Origin: an uncultured Sutterella sp.
GTDB taxonomy: Bacteria > Pseudomonadota > Gammaproteobacteria > Burkholderiales > Burkholderiaceae_F
Length of the DNA: 29,295 nucleotides
Direction: 5' to 3'
Assembly (NCBI GenBank): GCA_937906995.1
Contig: CALESB010000067.1
Span: 1 to 29,295 of the forward strand
The position numbers and the translations under genes were made by a program. Positions 1-7,951 of this stretch are shown piece after piece. The notes under the pieces were generated by a model, which was not told the origin of the DNA, made no database searches, and saw only the letters and a list, made by a program, of their open reading frames with translations. Numbering within the stretch: position 1 is the stretch's first letter; every line of letters starts with the position of its first letter.

Positions 1-54
1 GAGGGAGGAGTGATCCATGTCATTAAATCATGGGTTTTACGACGGAGGCTATAA
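1..54 (+). CDS. possible C-terminal end of a gene cut by the window edge
   Basis: Frame 1 is open from the first base to a TAA at 52-54 and would encode 17 residues ending in a basic tail (RRRL). The stop lies just before a hairpin at 60-80 that is followed on this strand by a T-run, so the arrangement fits the end of a gene converging on the stress protein to the right. Only 17 codons are visible, so no family can be assigned and the frame could be open by chance. Confidence 0.25.
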   Translation, partial: EGGVIHVIKSWVLRRRL

Positions 55-59
55 ACAAA

Positions 60-80
60 GGGCCAGAAATAACCTGGCCC
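60..80 (-). terminator. rho-independent terminator, possibly bidirectional
   Basis: Arms GGGCCAG (60-66) and CTGGCCC (74-80) form a perfect 7-bp stem with a 7-nt loop. Read on the minus strand the hairpin follows the stop of the universal stress protein by 25 bp and is followed by a T-rich stretch (tttgttta). On the plus strand it is followed by cacTTTTT, so it could also end a gene entering from the left. Confidence 0.75.
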
Positions 81-105
81 CACTTTTTAAGCTGTCTGAC
101 AGAGT

Positions 106-540
106 TTATCGGAACACTACGACAGGCAATTTGGAATGAGTTAAAACTTTCTGAGTTTCACTGCCTAAGAGGACAGCGGCTAATCCCTTTCGACCATGGC
201 TAGCCATAAAAATCAAGTCACAACCCAACTCTTCACTGACCTCCATAATGGCCTCAGACGGAGAGAATGACTTCTTGGAGCATGGCGTAACCTTGACACC
301 CGCCTTTTCAAAAATATCACAAGCCTGCTCTAAACGATCCAAGGCTTGTTCTTTAACCCGTTGATCGTATTGATCAAGACTTTCAGGACGGTATTCGCTG
401 AGATTCGTGTAGGAATACGGTTCAATCACTGTCAAAACGACAACCTTAGCCTTCATTGACTTGGCAAACTTAGCAGCGCCTTCTACGGCTTGGTAGGATA
501 ATTCGCTACCATCAATCGGAACAAGAATCTTTTTATACAT
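106..540 (-). CDS. universal stress protein, UspA family, single domain
   Basis: This is a 144-residue Usp-fold protein, the normal size for a single domain. It opens with the usual beta strand KKILVPIDGS and ends with the nucleotide-binding region ASHGRKGLAAVLLGS (about residues 113-127). The ATP-binding type of Usp carries G-x2-G-x9-G(S/T); here the first glycine is alanine (A113), while G116 and G126-S127 are kept, so nucleotide binding is plausible but not certain. The frame extends to a GTG at 546, but that codon overlaps the Shine-Dalgarno TGGAG (546-550), which sits 5 nt before the ATG at 540; the ATG is therefore chosen. These cytoplasmic proteins are typically induced by stress, stasis or anaerobiosis. 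A second, two-domain Usp lies about 1 kb away. Confidence 0.9.
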   Translation of the reverse strand: MYKKILVPIDGSELSYQAVEGAAKFAKSMKAKVVVLTVIEPYSYTNLSEYRPESLDQYDQRVKEQALDRLEQACDIFEKAGVKVTPCSKKSFSPSEAIMEVSEELGCDLIFMASHGRKGLAAVLLGSETQKVLTHSKLPVVVFR

Positions 541-614
541 ATTCACTCCAGCGAAAGTGTTCTTTATTCTAGTTTAGGACTTTTTAATAAAAAATACTTG
601 TCGAATGTCAGAAA

Positions 615-1358
615 TTATGATTTTTTTTCTTTTAGTAGCGACTGAATGGCTAAAGATGCCATTGTCATCCCAAACACAGCTGTTACACCAACAAACACTC
701 CAAAGCCATCCTCGCCATCTTGACTTGGTAAAACGGGCTCATCACTATAAACCGTCGGAAAACCAAACTTTTGACTTTTAGAGTGAGCGCTACCTTTTGG
801 AAATCCGTAGTTTTTACGCAAAGTGGAACGCAAAGCAGATACCAATCCATCTCCATTGACTCTAGCCAAATCATCAACTTTAATGCGTGTTGAATCCACT
901 CGTCCACCCGCACCAGCACTCACAATTAATGGAATATTCTTCTTTTTTGCCCAAGCGATCAGTTGTGCTTTTGCCTTTAATGAATCTATACAATCCAAAA
1001 CAATATCTGGGCATCCGATGACTTGGTCAATGTTCTCTTCATTGATAAAAATGGCCTTCGCTTCTACATGAGCTTGAGGATTGATGGCTTTGAAACGTTC
1101 GGCCAAAACTTCAACCTTTTTTCGTCCATACTGTCCATCCATTGCTGGCAATTGACGATTGGTGTTACTCTGCTCAACCGTATCTCCATCAATGATTGTT
1201 ATACGACCAATTGCAGTTCTAACCATCGCTTCTGCTGCCCAACTTCCCACACCACCAACACCAACAATACAAACATGAGAGTGAGAGAGATGTTCAAAAC
1301 AGTCTCTACCAAAGAGGCGAGAAATACCGCCAAAGCGTCTATAGTCACTTGTATTCAT
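615..1358 (-). CDS. tcdA: tRNA threonylcarbamoyladenosine dehydratase (TcdA/CsdL)
   Basis: This 247-residue protein of the E1/ThiF/MoeB superfamily matches the usual TcdA length. It starts with a YRRFGGISRLFG segment typical of TcdA. It then has the nucleotide-binding GVGGVGSWAAEA (residues 33-44), the acidic IIDGDTV (D58) and the NTNRQ stretch. TcdA uses ATP to cyclise t6A at position 37 of ANN-decoding tRNAs into ct6A. The fold and motifs are visible in the sequence; the tRNA role is family knowledge. The C-terminal part contains the YSDEP and hydrophobic GVFVGVTAVFGMTMAS segments also typical of the family. The ATG at 1358 has only a weak upstream Shine-Dalgarno. It is transcribed toward the stress protein gene with a 74-bp gap and no obvious terminator, so the two could be cotranscribed. 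Confidence 0.93.
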   Translation of the reverse strand: MNTSDYRRFGGISRLFGRDCFEHLSHSHVCIVGVGGVGSWAAEAMVRTAIGRITIIDGDTVEQSNTNRQLPAMDGQYGRKKVEVLAERFKAINPQAHVEAKAIFINEENIDQVIGCPDIVLDCIDSLKAKAQLIAWAKKKNIPLIVSAGAGGRVDSTRIKVDDLARVNGDGLVSALRSTLRKNYGFPKGSAHSKSQKFGFPTVYSDEPVLPSQDGEDGFGVFVGVTAVFGMTMASLAIQSLLKEKKS

Positions 1359-1617
1359 AAAGGATAAAAAACTTGATTAAAAGCACACAATATTGTGAAA
1401 AAAGACTAGTAATCATCCGTAAATAGGGATAAAGTGATTGTAAGGGTAATGAACAAAGATTTTAAGTTTTTTCGACAGATTCTTTATTCATTTAACCTGA
1501 GCGAAATGCTCGATAACTGTTAAAAATGGCCGTTACGAGACCATGGTTCGCATCAACGTCACAATTTGTTTTTAGAACAAGAATCGAACCCTAAATTTAT
1601 TTTGAAAGGATAGTTTT
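1359..1617. other. divergent intergenic region between tcdA and the two-domain usp
   Basis: This 259-bp AT-rich gap should hold the promoters of two divergent genes. It contains a 12-bp perfect palindrome CACAATATTGTG (1386-1397), 28 bp upstream of tcdA. It also contains an interrupted hairpin with outer arms TTTAAC (1491-1496) and GTTAAA (1519-1524) and inner arms GAGC and GCTC (1499-1502, 1508-1511). No reading frame, tRNA or clear sigma-70 promoter was recognised. Confidence 0.4.
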
Positions 1618-2517
1618 ATGAAGATCCTTATCCCTGTTGATGGTAGCGTTTACAGTGACAACGCGGTTGCTTTTGTTGCAAGTCGTACGACTTTGATCGG
1701 TCAAGATCCCGAGATCGTGCTTTTAAATGTTCAACCACCGTTACCGGCTCGCGCCAGTCGTCTTGTTAGTCGTGAGGCACTTGCCGATTACTATGAAGAC
1801 GAAAGTGAAAAGGCATTCAAAGCTGTCCGTAAGATCTTGAAAAAATCTGACATGGAAGCCAAAGAAATTTCTAAGATTGGCAACCCTGCTGAAGTAATTG
1901 CTCAAATTGCTGAAGAACAAAAGGTTGACTTGCTGATCATGGGCTCCCACGGTCGTTCTGCCCTTAAGGGCTTGCTTTTCGGCTCTGTAACGAATGCTGT
2001 ACTTGCGTTAACCAAGGTTCCTCTCCTGATGTTACGTGATAAGACGGCTCCCGAAACTGATGCTTTAAGCGTTGGCATTGCTGTTGATGGTTCTAAGTAC
2101 GGTACTGCTGCTGTTAAGTATGCTATGAAGCAATTGCCGCTCTTTGGCGGTCAAAACGCAAAATTCCACGTCATCAATACTGTTAGCGATTATGCCGGCG
2201 CTGTTATGCCTGACATGACTGGTATGGCTCTTCCTGCTTTGAGTGAAGATGAAGTGGTTGAGTTGCAAAAGAGCGAATTTGCAGAAGCCATTAATCCTGT
2301 GTTGCCGCTATTTGAAAAAGCAGGTGTTAAGCCCAAGGAAGTTTGCTTGGTTGGTAACCCGGGTGACGAAATTGCAGCTTATTGTAAGAAGCGCAAGCTC
2401 GACATCTTGGTAATGGGCTCTCACGGTTACGGTCGATTCAAGAGTGCTGTGATGGGTTCGACTGCTACTCGCATTGCTTCGATTGCCGATATTCCGTTAC
2501 TTATTATCCGCAAGTAA
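1618..2517 (+). CDS. tandem two-domain universal stress protein
   Basis: The protein has 299 residues made of two Usp domains, about 1-145 and 150-299. Each starts with a MKILIPVDGS / SVGIAVDGSK-type strand. Each ends with an intact ATP-binding motif G-x2-G-x9-G-S: G109/G112/G122-S123 in the first half and G267/G270/G280-S281 in the second. Both halves are therefore predicted to bind nucleotide, unlike the single-domain paralogue at the left edge. The start is well supported by GAAAGGA (1604-1610), 7 nt before the ATG. A strong hairpin terminator follows 30 bp after the stop. Tandem Usp proteins are common in proteobacteria and are linked to stress resistance and survival in anaerobic or stationary phase; the specific trigger here is unknown. 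No membrane segment or signal peptide is present. Confidence 0.93.
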   Translation: MKILIPVDGSVYSDNAVAFVASRTTLIGQDPEIVLLNVQPPLPARASRLVSREALADYYEDESEKAFKAVRKILKKSDMEAKEISKIGNPAEVIAQIAEEQKVDLLIMGSHGRSALKGLLFGSVTNAVLALTKVPLLMLRDKTAPETDALSVGIAVDGSKYGTAAVKYAMKQLPLFGGQNAKFHVINTVSDYAGAVMPDMTGMALPALSEDEVVELQKSEFAEAINPVLPLFEKAGVKPKEVCLVGNPGDEIAAYCKKRKLDILVMGSHGYGRFKSAVMGSTATRIASIADIPLLIIRK

Positions 2518-2547
2518 TATAAGTTAAATTCTTGCTCTTATGACAGT

Positions 2548-2579
2548 GAGGCCACAGTGTGCAGTAGCACCGTGGCCTC
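2548..2579 (+). terminator. hairpin terminator after the two-domain usp
   Basis: Arms GAGGCCAC (2548-2555) and GTGGCCTC (2572-2579) form a perfect 8-bp GC-rich stem, followed by aTTTaTT. The MFS gene begins only 11 bp further on, so the hairpin separates the two transcripts or acts as an attenuator between them. Confidence 0.75.
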
Positions 2580-2590
2580 ATTTATTATGT

Positions 2591-3805
2591 ATGAAGTTAC
2601 CGATCCAAATCATTAAGGTTGTGTTGTTAACGGTACTAGTTAATATTGGATGCGTTACAACTCGCCTAACTTGTTCGCTCGATGCTCTCAATGAAAGTGC
2701 AAGCGCATTGGAAGTGGGGGTGATGATGGCACTTTTTGCCTTTGTCCCTGCTTTATGTGCTATTCGTTGTGGACTTTGGATCGATATGGTTGGCCCTAAA
2801 AAACCTATTCTTTACGGCATTGTTATTGCTGGATTGGCCGCTGTAATCCCCGCCTTATTTAGCATTAAATCCTTTGGTCTGGTACCACTATTTCTTAGTT
2901 GTATCATCAATGGCGTTGCACTCATGCTTATCGCGATGGCGGTCCAACATCTTATTGGTATCTTATCTGAGGCTAAAAACAGAACAACCAATTTTGCTAT
3001 CTTAGCAATGGGGTTTTCTGCAGCTAGTTTTTCCGCTCCTATCATTAGTGGCTATATTATTGATTACTTTGGGTTCAGGATATCTTATTTTTTTGCTATT
3101 ACGACAGCTCTGTTGGGACTTGTTCTTTTCTTATTGAGAGTTCAAAAAGCACTACCAGCCCATTGGATTCCCAAAAACACCTCCCGTCATCACAGCAAGT
3201 TTGAATTAATGAAAATACCTCACGTGCGTAATGTTTTGATCGTAAGTTCATTCATGTCGATGGCTTGGGACTTACAAGGATTTATGATCCCTGTTTACGG
3301 AACTGCTATTGGATTAACCGCTACAGAGATCGGTTGGATATTGGGATTTTTTGCTAGCGCCACATTTACTATCCGATTTTTCATGCCTTGGATTGCAAAA
3401 CATTTAACAGAATGGCAAACCCTAACAGCTGCTTTTGGTTTTGGCACTTTGAGTTACTTTCTATTCCCTCTTTTTGAAAGCTTTTATGCTTTATGTGGCG
3501 TTGCTTTCTTATTAGGGCTCGCTTTAGGGTCATCCCAGCCAAACGTTATGTCACTGTTGCATACTGAATCTCCTGAAGGGCGAGTTGGTGAGGCCCTAGG
3601 ATTAAGAACAATGTTAATTAATATCTGCCACGCTACACTACCGATTCTTTTTGGTGCTGCCGGCGCTGCCGTTGGAGCTGGAGCTGTCTTTTTTGCTGTT
3701 GCAACGTTAATGGGTGGCGTCACCTGGTTCACCACCCATTGTCAAAAGGTTAGTATGAGTCGTAATAAGAGAAAAATTCTACAAACAAGACAAGCTCACA
3801 CTTAA
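2591..3805 (+). CDS. major facilitator superfamily (MFS) transporter
   Basis: This 404-residue, strongly hydrophobic protein has about 12 predicted membrane segments in two halves joined by a basic cytoplasmic loop (around PKNTSRHHSKFE). The loop after the second helix, CGLWIDMVGPKKP, resembles the MFS motif GxxxDRxGRR, although the usual D-R is changed to D-M. A later GYIIDYFGFRISYF also fits an MFS inter-helix pattern. The substrate cannot be told from sequence; drug or metabolite efflux is the common annotation for such proteins. The frame could begin at an ATG at 2540, but that would encode the first 17 residues through the terminator hairpin, so ATG 2591 is preferred. Neither start has a clear Shine-Dalgarno. 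The stop overlaps the ppx stop by 4 bp in convergent orientation. Confidence 0.88.
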   Translation: MKLPIQIIKVVLLTVLVNIGCVTTRLTCSLDALNESASALEVGVMMALFAFVPALCAIRCGLWIDMVGPKKPILYGIVIAGLAAVIPALFSIKSFGLVPLFLSCIINGVALMLIAMAVQHLIGILSEAKNRTTNFAILAMGFSAASFSAPIISGYIIDYFGFRISYFFAITTALLGLVLFLLRVQKALPAHWIPKNTSRHHSKFELMKIPHVRNVLIVSSFMSMAWDLQGFMIPVYGTAIGLTATEIGWILGFFASATFTIRFFMPWIAKHLTEWQTLTAAFGFGTLSYFLFPLFESFYALCGVAFLLGLALGSSQPNVMSLLHTESPEGRVGEALGLRTMLINICHATLPILFGAAGAAVGAGAVFFAVATLMGGVTWFTTHCQKVSMSRNKRKILQTRQAHT

Positions 3806-5454
3806 TGAGGCAAAATCGCAATCATCCTATCGTCTTTCTGGGTCTCAAAGACAAGTTCTACAGACTCCCCAAGAACTTTTTTCAAATGTTTTTTTAGTTT
3901 GTCTGATGTACTCATTTCGATAGGAGCTAGAGCTACTGTTTTTACTCGAAGTTCTAGTTTTCCATCTTTAGATCGTTCAAAAAGTGCCTCACTAACAAGA
4001 CTACGATGCGTTCGATCCAAATTCTCAGATAAGAACATACATAAGCCTGCCACTCTTTCTGTCAAAGTCATTTCAGGACCTTCTAAGAATTGTGGTAATA
4101 GCGACGAAGGTCGTCCATGCATGTATATCAGGCGAGCCATCAATAAAACTTCATTGTCTGTAAAGCCCAGCAACGGACTGTAACGCACCAAATATGCTCC
4201 ATGTGCATGATGTCGGTCATACGCTAAATCGATACCAATATCATGCATACGAACGGCGTACTCGAGCAATTCTGCCAAGTCTTCTTGAACGGGGCACAAG
4301 CTTTGTTTAATCGCAGAAGCAAAAAGAGCTTCAGTCAATTGCATAAGGTGTTTTGCATGCACCTTTTCATAATGATGACGCTTTGCTAAGCGCTTAACAC
4401 TTTTGAGGCGCCAGTAGTTTTCTTTTTGACCCTCTTTGGGATAGTGACGCTCAATGTAGTCAACGACTTGACCATCTTGCAAATTGCTAGATGTCACAAT
4501 GACACTATCGAGTTTAAGAGCTTTCATTAGTTGCAATAAAATCGCCGCACCACCAACAATAACTTCTGCCCGAGCTGGACTCATCCCCGCTTGACCACGT
4601 CGTTGCGATAAGGTCATTTGAGAAAGAACTTTTACTGCCGCTTCTAAATCCTCTAATGGAAGAATTGTTCCCTCTGAGCAAACCTCTAATGGGCAATCAC
4701 TCGGACGTCGTGACTGAGCAAACGCCATTAAGGATTGTGCTGTTCCGCTACTGGCAACAGCTGAACGATAGTGACATTTCTTAATATCGGCCAACGCATA
4801 TTGCATCTTGCGCAACGCAAGCGCCTGCATCTTACCAAAAGTCATTGCGCTGACTTTCCCAGACTTCGTAGATGCAAAGGCATCAGTCACCATCACACAG
4901 CCTAAATTTAAGCTTTCTAACACGCTTATGTCATGACGGGAAGAAACCGAGAGTTCCGTACTGCCACCACCAATGTCAATAAAAAGGAAAGCATCTTTGC
5001 TTTTCGGAAAGTTATTCCATATACCAACGCGGATTAAACGAGCCTCTTCCTCACCAGAAATGACATTTAAAGTCATTCCAGTTTGCTCCTTGACTGCATT
5101 GACAAAGTCTTGACTATTTTTGGCCATGCGCAGCGCTGCCGTACCGACAGCCACGATTTCTTTAACACCAAATGAATCGCAAACTTTCACAAATTCACTT
5201 AAGCAAGTCAACGCTCGTTGCATGGCTTCAGGTTGAAGTTGTTTGCTCTCAAAGGCCCCGTCGCCCAAACGAACCATGCTTTTAACTCGATCGAGAACGG
5301 TAACACGACCACGCGCATCAAACTCAACAATTGTTAAACGAGAAGAGTTGCTTCCCAAGTCGACAAAGCCAACTCGCTTGACTTGAGGATTAGGACGTAC
5401 CATCGCAGTACTTTGTTGCTCATCTTTAAGATCTGAGTAATCTTTTTGAAACAT
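3802..5454 (-). CDS. ppx: exopolyphosphatase / guanosine pentaphosphate phosphatase (Ppx/GppA family)
   Basis: This is a 550-residue Ppx/GppA protein. It carries the ASKHA phosphate-binding loop VDLGSNSSRL (about residues 31-40), the SGEEEARL segment with the likely catalytic glutamate, and the second glycine loop FIDIGGGSTELSV. The C-terminal half has an HD-type helical region with RMHDIGIDLAYDRHHAHG. The enzyme releases terminal phosphates from polyphosphate and in some lineages also hydrolyses pppGpp. It lies 15 bp downstream of ppk in the same direction, the classical ppk-ppx operon, so synthesis and breakdown of polyphosphate are co-transcribed. The reading frame extends to a TTG at 5469, but a GGGGG stretch about 10 nt before the ATG at 5454 supports the shorter form. 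The length is slightly above E. coli Ppx (about 513). Confidence 0.93.
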   Translation of the reverse strand: MFQKDYSDLKDEQQSTAMVRPNPQVKRVGFVDLGSNSSRLTIVEFDARGRVTVLDRVKSMVRLGDGAFESKQLQPEAMQRALTCLSEFVKVCDSFGVKEIVAVGTAALRMAKNSQDFVNAVKEQTGMTLNVISGEEEARLIRVGIWNNFPKSKDAFLFIDIGGGSTELSVSSRHDISVLESLNLGCVMVTDAFASTKSGKVSAMTFGKMQALALRKMQYALADIKKCHYRSAVASSGTAQSLMAFAQSRRPSDCPLEVCSEGTILPLEDLEAAVKVLSQMTLSQRRGQAGMSPARAEVIVGGAAILLQLMKALKLDSVIVTSSNLQDGQVVDYIERHYPKEGQKENYWRLKSVKRLAKRHHYEKVHAKHLMQLTEALFASAIKQSLCPVQEDLAELLEYAVRMHDIGIDLAYDRHHAHGAYLVRYSPLLGFTDNEVLLMARLIYMHGRPSSLLPQFLEGPEMTLTERVAGLCMFLSENLDRTHRSLVSEALFERSKDGKLELRVKTVALAPIEMSTSDKLKKHLKKVLGESVELVFETQKDDRMIAILPH

Positions 5455-5469
5455 AAAGACTGCCCCCAA

Positions 5470-7743
5470 TTAATATAAGCTCTTTGTATGATTAGTTGCG
5501 CATTGAGAATCAATGCGTTTAATTGCTTTAGCTTTGCGAAGACGCGTGTAAGTCCCATCCGCATTCATTTGCCAAGATTGCTCAGTATCAGCTAATTGCA
5601 ATTGCAAAATTCGATCCATAATATTTTTTCGAATCTTGGGACTGTCAATTGGCGCCAATACCTCGATACGGCCATTGAGATTTCGATTCATCATATCGGC
5701 ACTACCGATAAACATCTTTTCATCGCCATTATGATGGAACCAATAAACACGAGCATGCTCCAAATAACGCCCAACAATTGAGCGCACCGTAATGTTTTCT
5801 GATAATCCTGGCACATTAGGACGTAGGCAACAAATCCCACGTACTAAACACTCAACTTTTACGCCCGCCATCGAAGCACGGTAAAGTTCGGCAATAATTC
5901 CACCGTCAACCAACTGATTGCACTTCAAAATAATGTGCCCATTACCATGAGATTGATGCAGCTGAATTTCCTCATCAATTAATTTCATCAGCGAAGGTCG
6001 TAACGTGTTGGGTGAAACTAAAATCTTTCTGTATTGATCAACTCTTCCACATCCAGTCATCACGTTAAAGAGATCGGTCACATCACTACAAATATCCTCA
6101 TCATCGGTAAGTAAACCAAGGTCAGTGTAGATTTTTGCCGAGGATGCATTGTAGTTACCAGTTGCCACATGAACATATCGATGGATACCATCAGTCTCAC
6201 GACGAACAACTAGACAGAGTTTGGCATGAATTTTTAATCCCACAAAACCGTATACGACATTAACCCCAGCTCGTTCAAGCTCCTCAGCCCAATTGATATT
6301 ACGTTCCTCGTCAAAACGAGCCTTCAGTTCAACAACTGCAGTCACCTGTTTGCCACGACGACGGGCTTCTAAAAGACTACGAATGACAGGGGAATCACTG
6401 CCGCATCGATAAAGTGTTTGCTTAATAGCTACTACCTTTGGATCTCGAGCCGCTTGTTCAATGAAATTTAAAACACCTTGGAAACGGTCATACGGATGGT
6501 AGAGCATGATGTCATGCTTTTTAATCGCAGCAAAGCAATCAGCTTCCATATCCAATTCTTTAACCAATTTCGTACGATCCGGCTTGTACTGTAACTTTGG
6601 TCGATCAATACAACCCAAAGACATAAATGCAGAAAAAGCCAAAGGCATTTTTTGCTTATAAATTTGATGTGGCTTAATCTCTAAGTACTCAATGAGTAAA
6701 TCAGATAATCTAACTGGAATACCACGTCCCATTTCAACTCGGATAATGTCACCAAATCGACGTTGGTCAACATAATCACGAACTGCCGCTAAGAGGTCAT
6801 CTGCTTCATCTTCTTCGATTTCCACGTCTGTATTTCGAGTAACGCGGAATTGACCTACCGCTTTAACCTCAAACCCGGGGAAAAGACGGTGCATACGCTC
6901 TTCAACCAAATCTTCAATTAAAACGACATCTACTTCTGCATAGTTCGGATCAAAACTTAAGTCACTATGAATCTCTTCTTTACCATGTGGCAAATAGAGA
7001 AAACGAGGTAAATTGCCCGGACACTTCAATCTTGCATGACGAATATCTTTGGGATTATTTGCATTAACCAACTCCATAATGAAGTTGATACTCAAATTCG
7101 ACACCAAAGGAAATGGGTGCCCCGAATCGATGACTTGAGGAGTTAGGACTGGATAAATATCACTATCGTAAAAAGCATCAAGAACTTGACGTTTTTTCTC
7201 TGACAAATCTGAATACTTAACGATTCGAATCGCTTTTTTATCTAAGGCCGGTAGAATTTGTTTTTTCCAAACCTCCTCTGCTTCTTCACACACCTCTCTA
7301 ACACGCCGTCCAATCTCTGAAAACTGACGACGCGGTGCTAGCTTATCCGCCCCTGTCGGCTCTGCTCCACTTTGAACTTGTTTCCAAACATTGGCCACGC
7401 GCACCATGAAGAATTCATCAAGGTTATTGTAAAAAATAGATAAAAACTTTAAGCGCTCTAAAATCGGTACCAAAGCATCTTTTGCCTGCTCTAGCACTTT
7501 ACGATCAAAATCAATCCAGTTAATTTCCCGATTTAAGTAGTAAATGGGATCATTGACATCAATCGGCTTAACGGATGAAGACGTCGTTACTGACTTAACT
7601 GTTTTGGCTGGCTTTTCACTCGAAACAACTGACTTTGTCCGACGAGCTACGTTTTTTTTAGCTGATTGAACTTTCTGCTGAGATTGCTCCTTGACGAGCT
7701 CCCCACTTTCTGCAACTTCAATGTCTGCTTTAACTTCAGGCAT
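5470..7743 (-). CDS. ppk1: polyphosphate kinase 1
   Basis: Ppk1 makes polyphosphate from ATP at the membrane or cytoplasm. The protein has 757 residues. The N-terminal domain begins at about residue 68 with YYLNREINWIDFDRKVLEQA. The two phospholipase D-like catalytic regions follow. The first has KQTLYRCGSDSPV and GLKIHAKL, with the histidine expected to be phosphorylated. The second has HHNGDEKMFIGSADMMNRNL, with the other conserved histidine. The first 66 residues are an added basic Ser/Lys/Val-rich, low-complexity extension not found in the short E. coli enzyme. AAGGA (7752-7756) lies 8 nt before the ATG, supporting this long form. It is the first gene of the ppk-ppx operon, with a pair of 11-bp direct repeats upstream. 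Confidence 0.96.
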   Translation of the reverse strand: MPEVKADIEVAESGELVKEQSQQKVQSAKKNVARRTKSVVSSEKPAKTVKSVTTSSSVKPIDVNDPIYYLNREINWIDFDRKVLEQAKDALVPILERLKFLSIFYNNLDEFFMVRVANVWKQVQSGAEPTGADKLAPRRQFSEIGRRVREVCEEAEEVWKKQILPALDKKAIRIVKYSDLSEKKRQVLDAFYDSDIYPVLTPQVIDSGHPFPLVSNLSINFIMELVNANNPKDIRHARLKCPGNLPRFLYLPHGKEEIHSDLSFDPNYAEVDVVLIEDLVEERMHRLFPGFEVKAVGQFRVTRNTDVEIEEDEADDLLAAVRDYVDQRRFGDIIRVEMGRGIPVRLSDLLIEYLEIKPHQIYKQKMPLAFSAFMSLGCIDRPKLQYKPDRTKLVKELDMEADCFAAIKKHDIMLYHPYDRFQGVLNFIEQAARDPKVVAIKQTLYRCGSDSPVIRSLLEARRRGKQVTAVVELKARFDEERNINWAEELERAGVNVVYGFVGLKIHAKLCLVVRRETDGIHRYVHVATGNYNASSAKIYTDLGLLTDDEDICSDVTDLFNVMTGCGRVDQYRKILVSPNTLRPSLMKLIDEEIQLHQSHGNGHIILKCNQLVDGGIIAELYRASMAGVKVECLVRGICCLRPNVPGLSENITVRSIVGRYLEHARVYWFHHNGDEKMFIGSADMMNRNLNGRIEVLAPIDSPKIRKNIMDRILQLQLADTEQSWQMNADGTYTRLRKAKAIKRIDSQCATNHTKSLY

Positions 7744-7766
7744 ATCAATATTCCTTAAACGAAAAC

Positions 7767-7824
7767 TTCACTTTAACTTCGTATTATGTACGAGCAAAAT
7801 GACATAGCGATTACACTTTAACTT
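7767..7824 (-). repeat. 11-bp direct repeat upstream of ppk1
   Basis: The plus-strand string CACTTTAACTT occurs at 7769-7779 and again at 7814-7824, 45 bp apart; a further CTTTAAC overlaps the second copy. On the ppk strand this reads AAGTTAAAGTG. The copies lie about 26-80 bp upstream of the ppk start, a position suited to regulator binding. No perfect Pho box was seen. Confidence 0.5.
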
Positions 7825-7901
7825 TAACACCAAAAACTTCAGAATATTGTTCTAATTTCAGAGATTTTCGTAGCTACTACTCAGGCAACCTTACAAAAAA
7901 A

Positions 7902-7933
7902 AGGTCGCTATGGATGTCTTCCCATAACGACCT
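7902..7933 (-). terminator. rho-independent terminator of the thioredoxin-fold gene
   Basis: Arms AGGTCG (7902-7907) and CGACCT (7928-7933), with TATGG (7909-7913) and CCATA (7922-7926) inside, form a long stem with one C/A mismatch. Read on the minus strand it is followed by an uninterrupted run of eight T. It lies about 19 bp after the stop of the gene at 7952-8533. Confidence 0.88.
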
Positions 7934-7951
7934 AGCATGTAACCAAACTTT

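Noticed and set aside
17..139. 40-codon plus-strand frame starting at ATG 17 after GGGAGGAG
   Set aside because: The ribosome-site-like sequence is good, but the frame runs through the terminator hairpin and into the antisense of the stress protein gene, so it is probably chance.
1386..1397. 12-bp perfect palindrome CACAATATTGTG
   Set aside because: Several perfect 12-bp palindromes are expected by chance in a window of this length; no flanking symmetry extends it.
1581..1591. GAATCGAACCC, resembling a tRNA T-arm
   Set aside because: No anticodon arm, acceptor stem or matching partner sequences are found around it.
7784..7840. Possible Pho box before ppk (GTCAT-like half site)
   Set aside because: Only one half resembles the consensus; the second 7-mer is missing.
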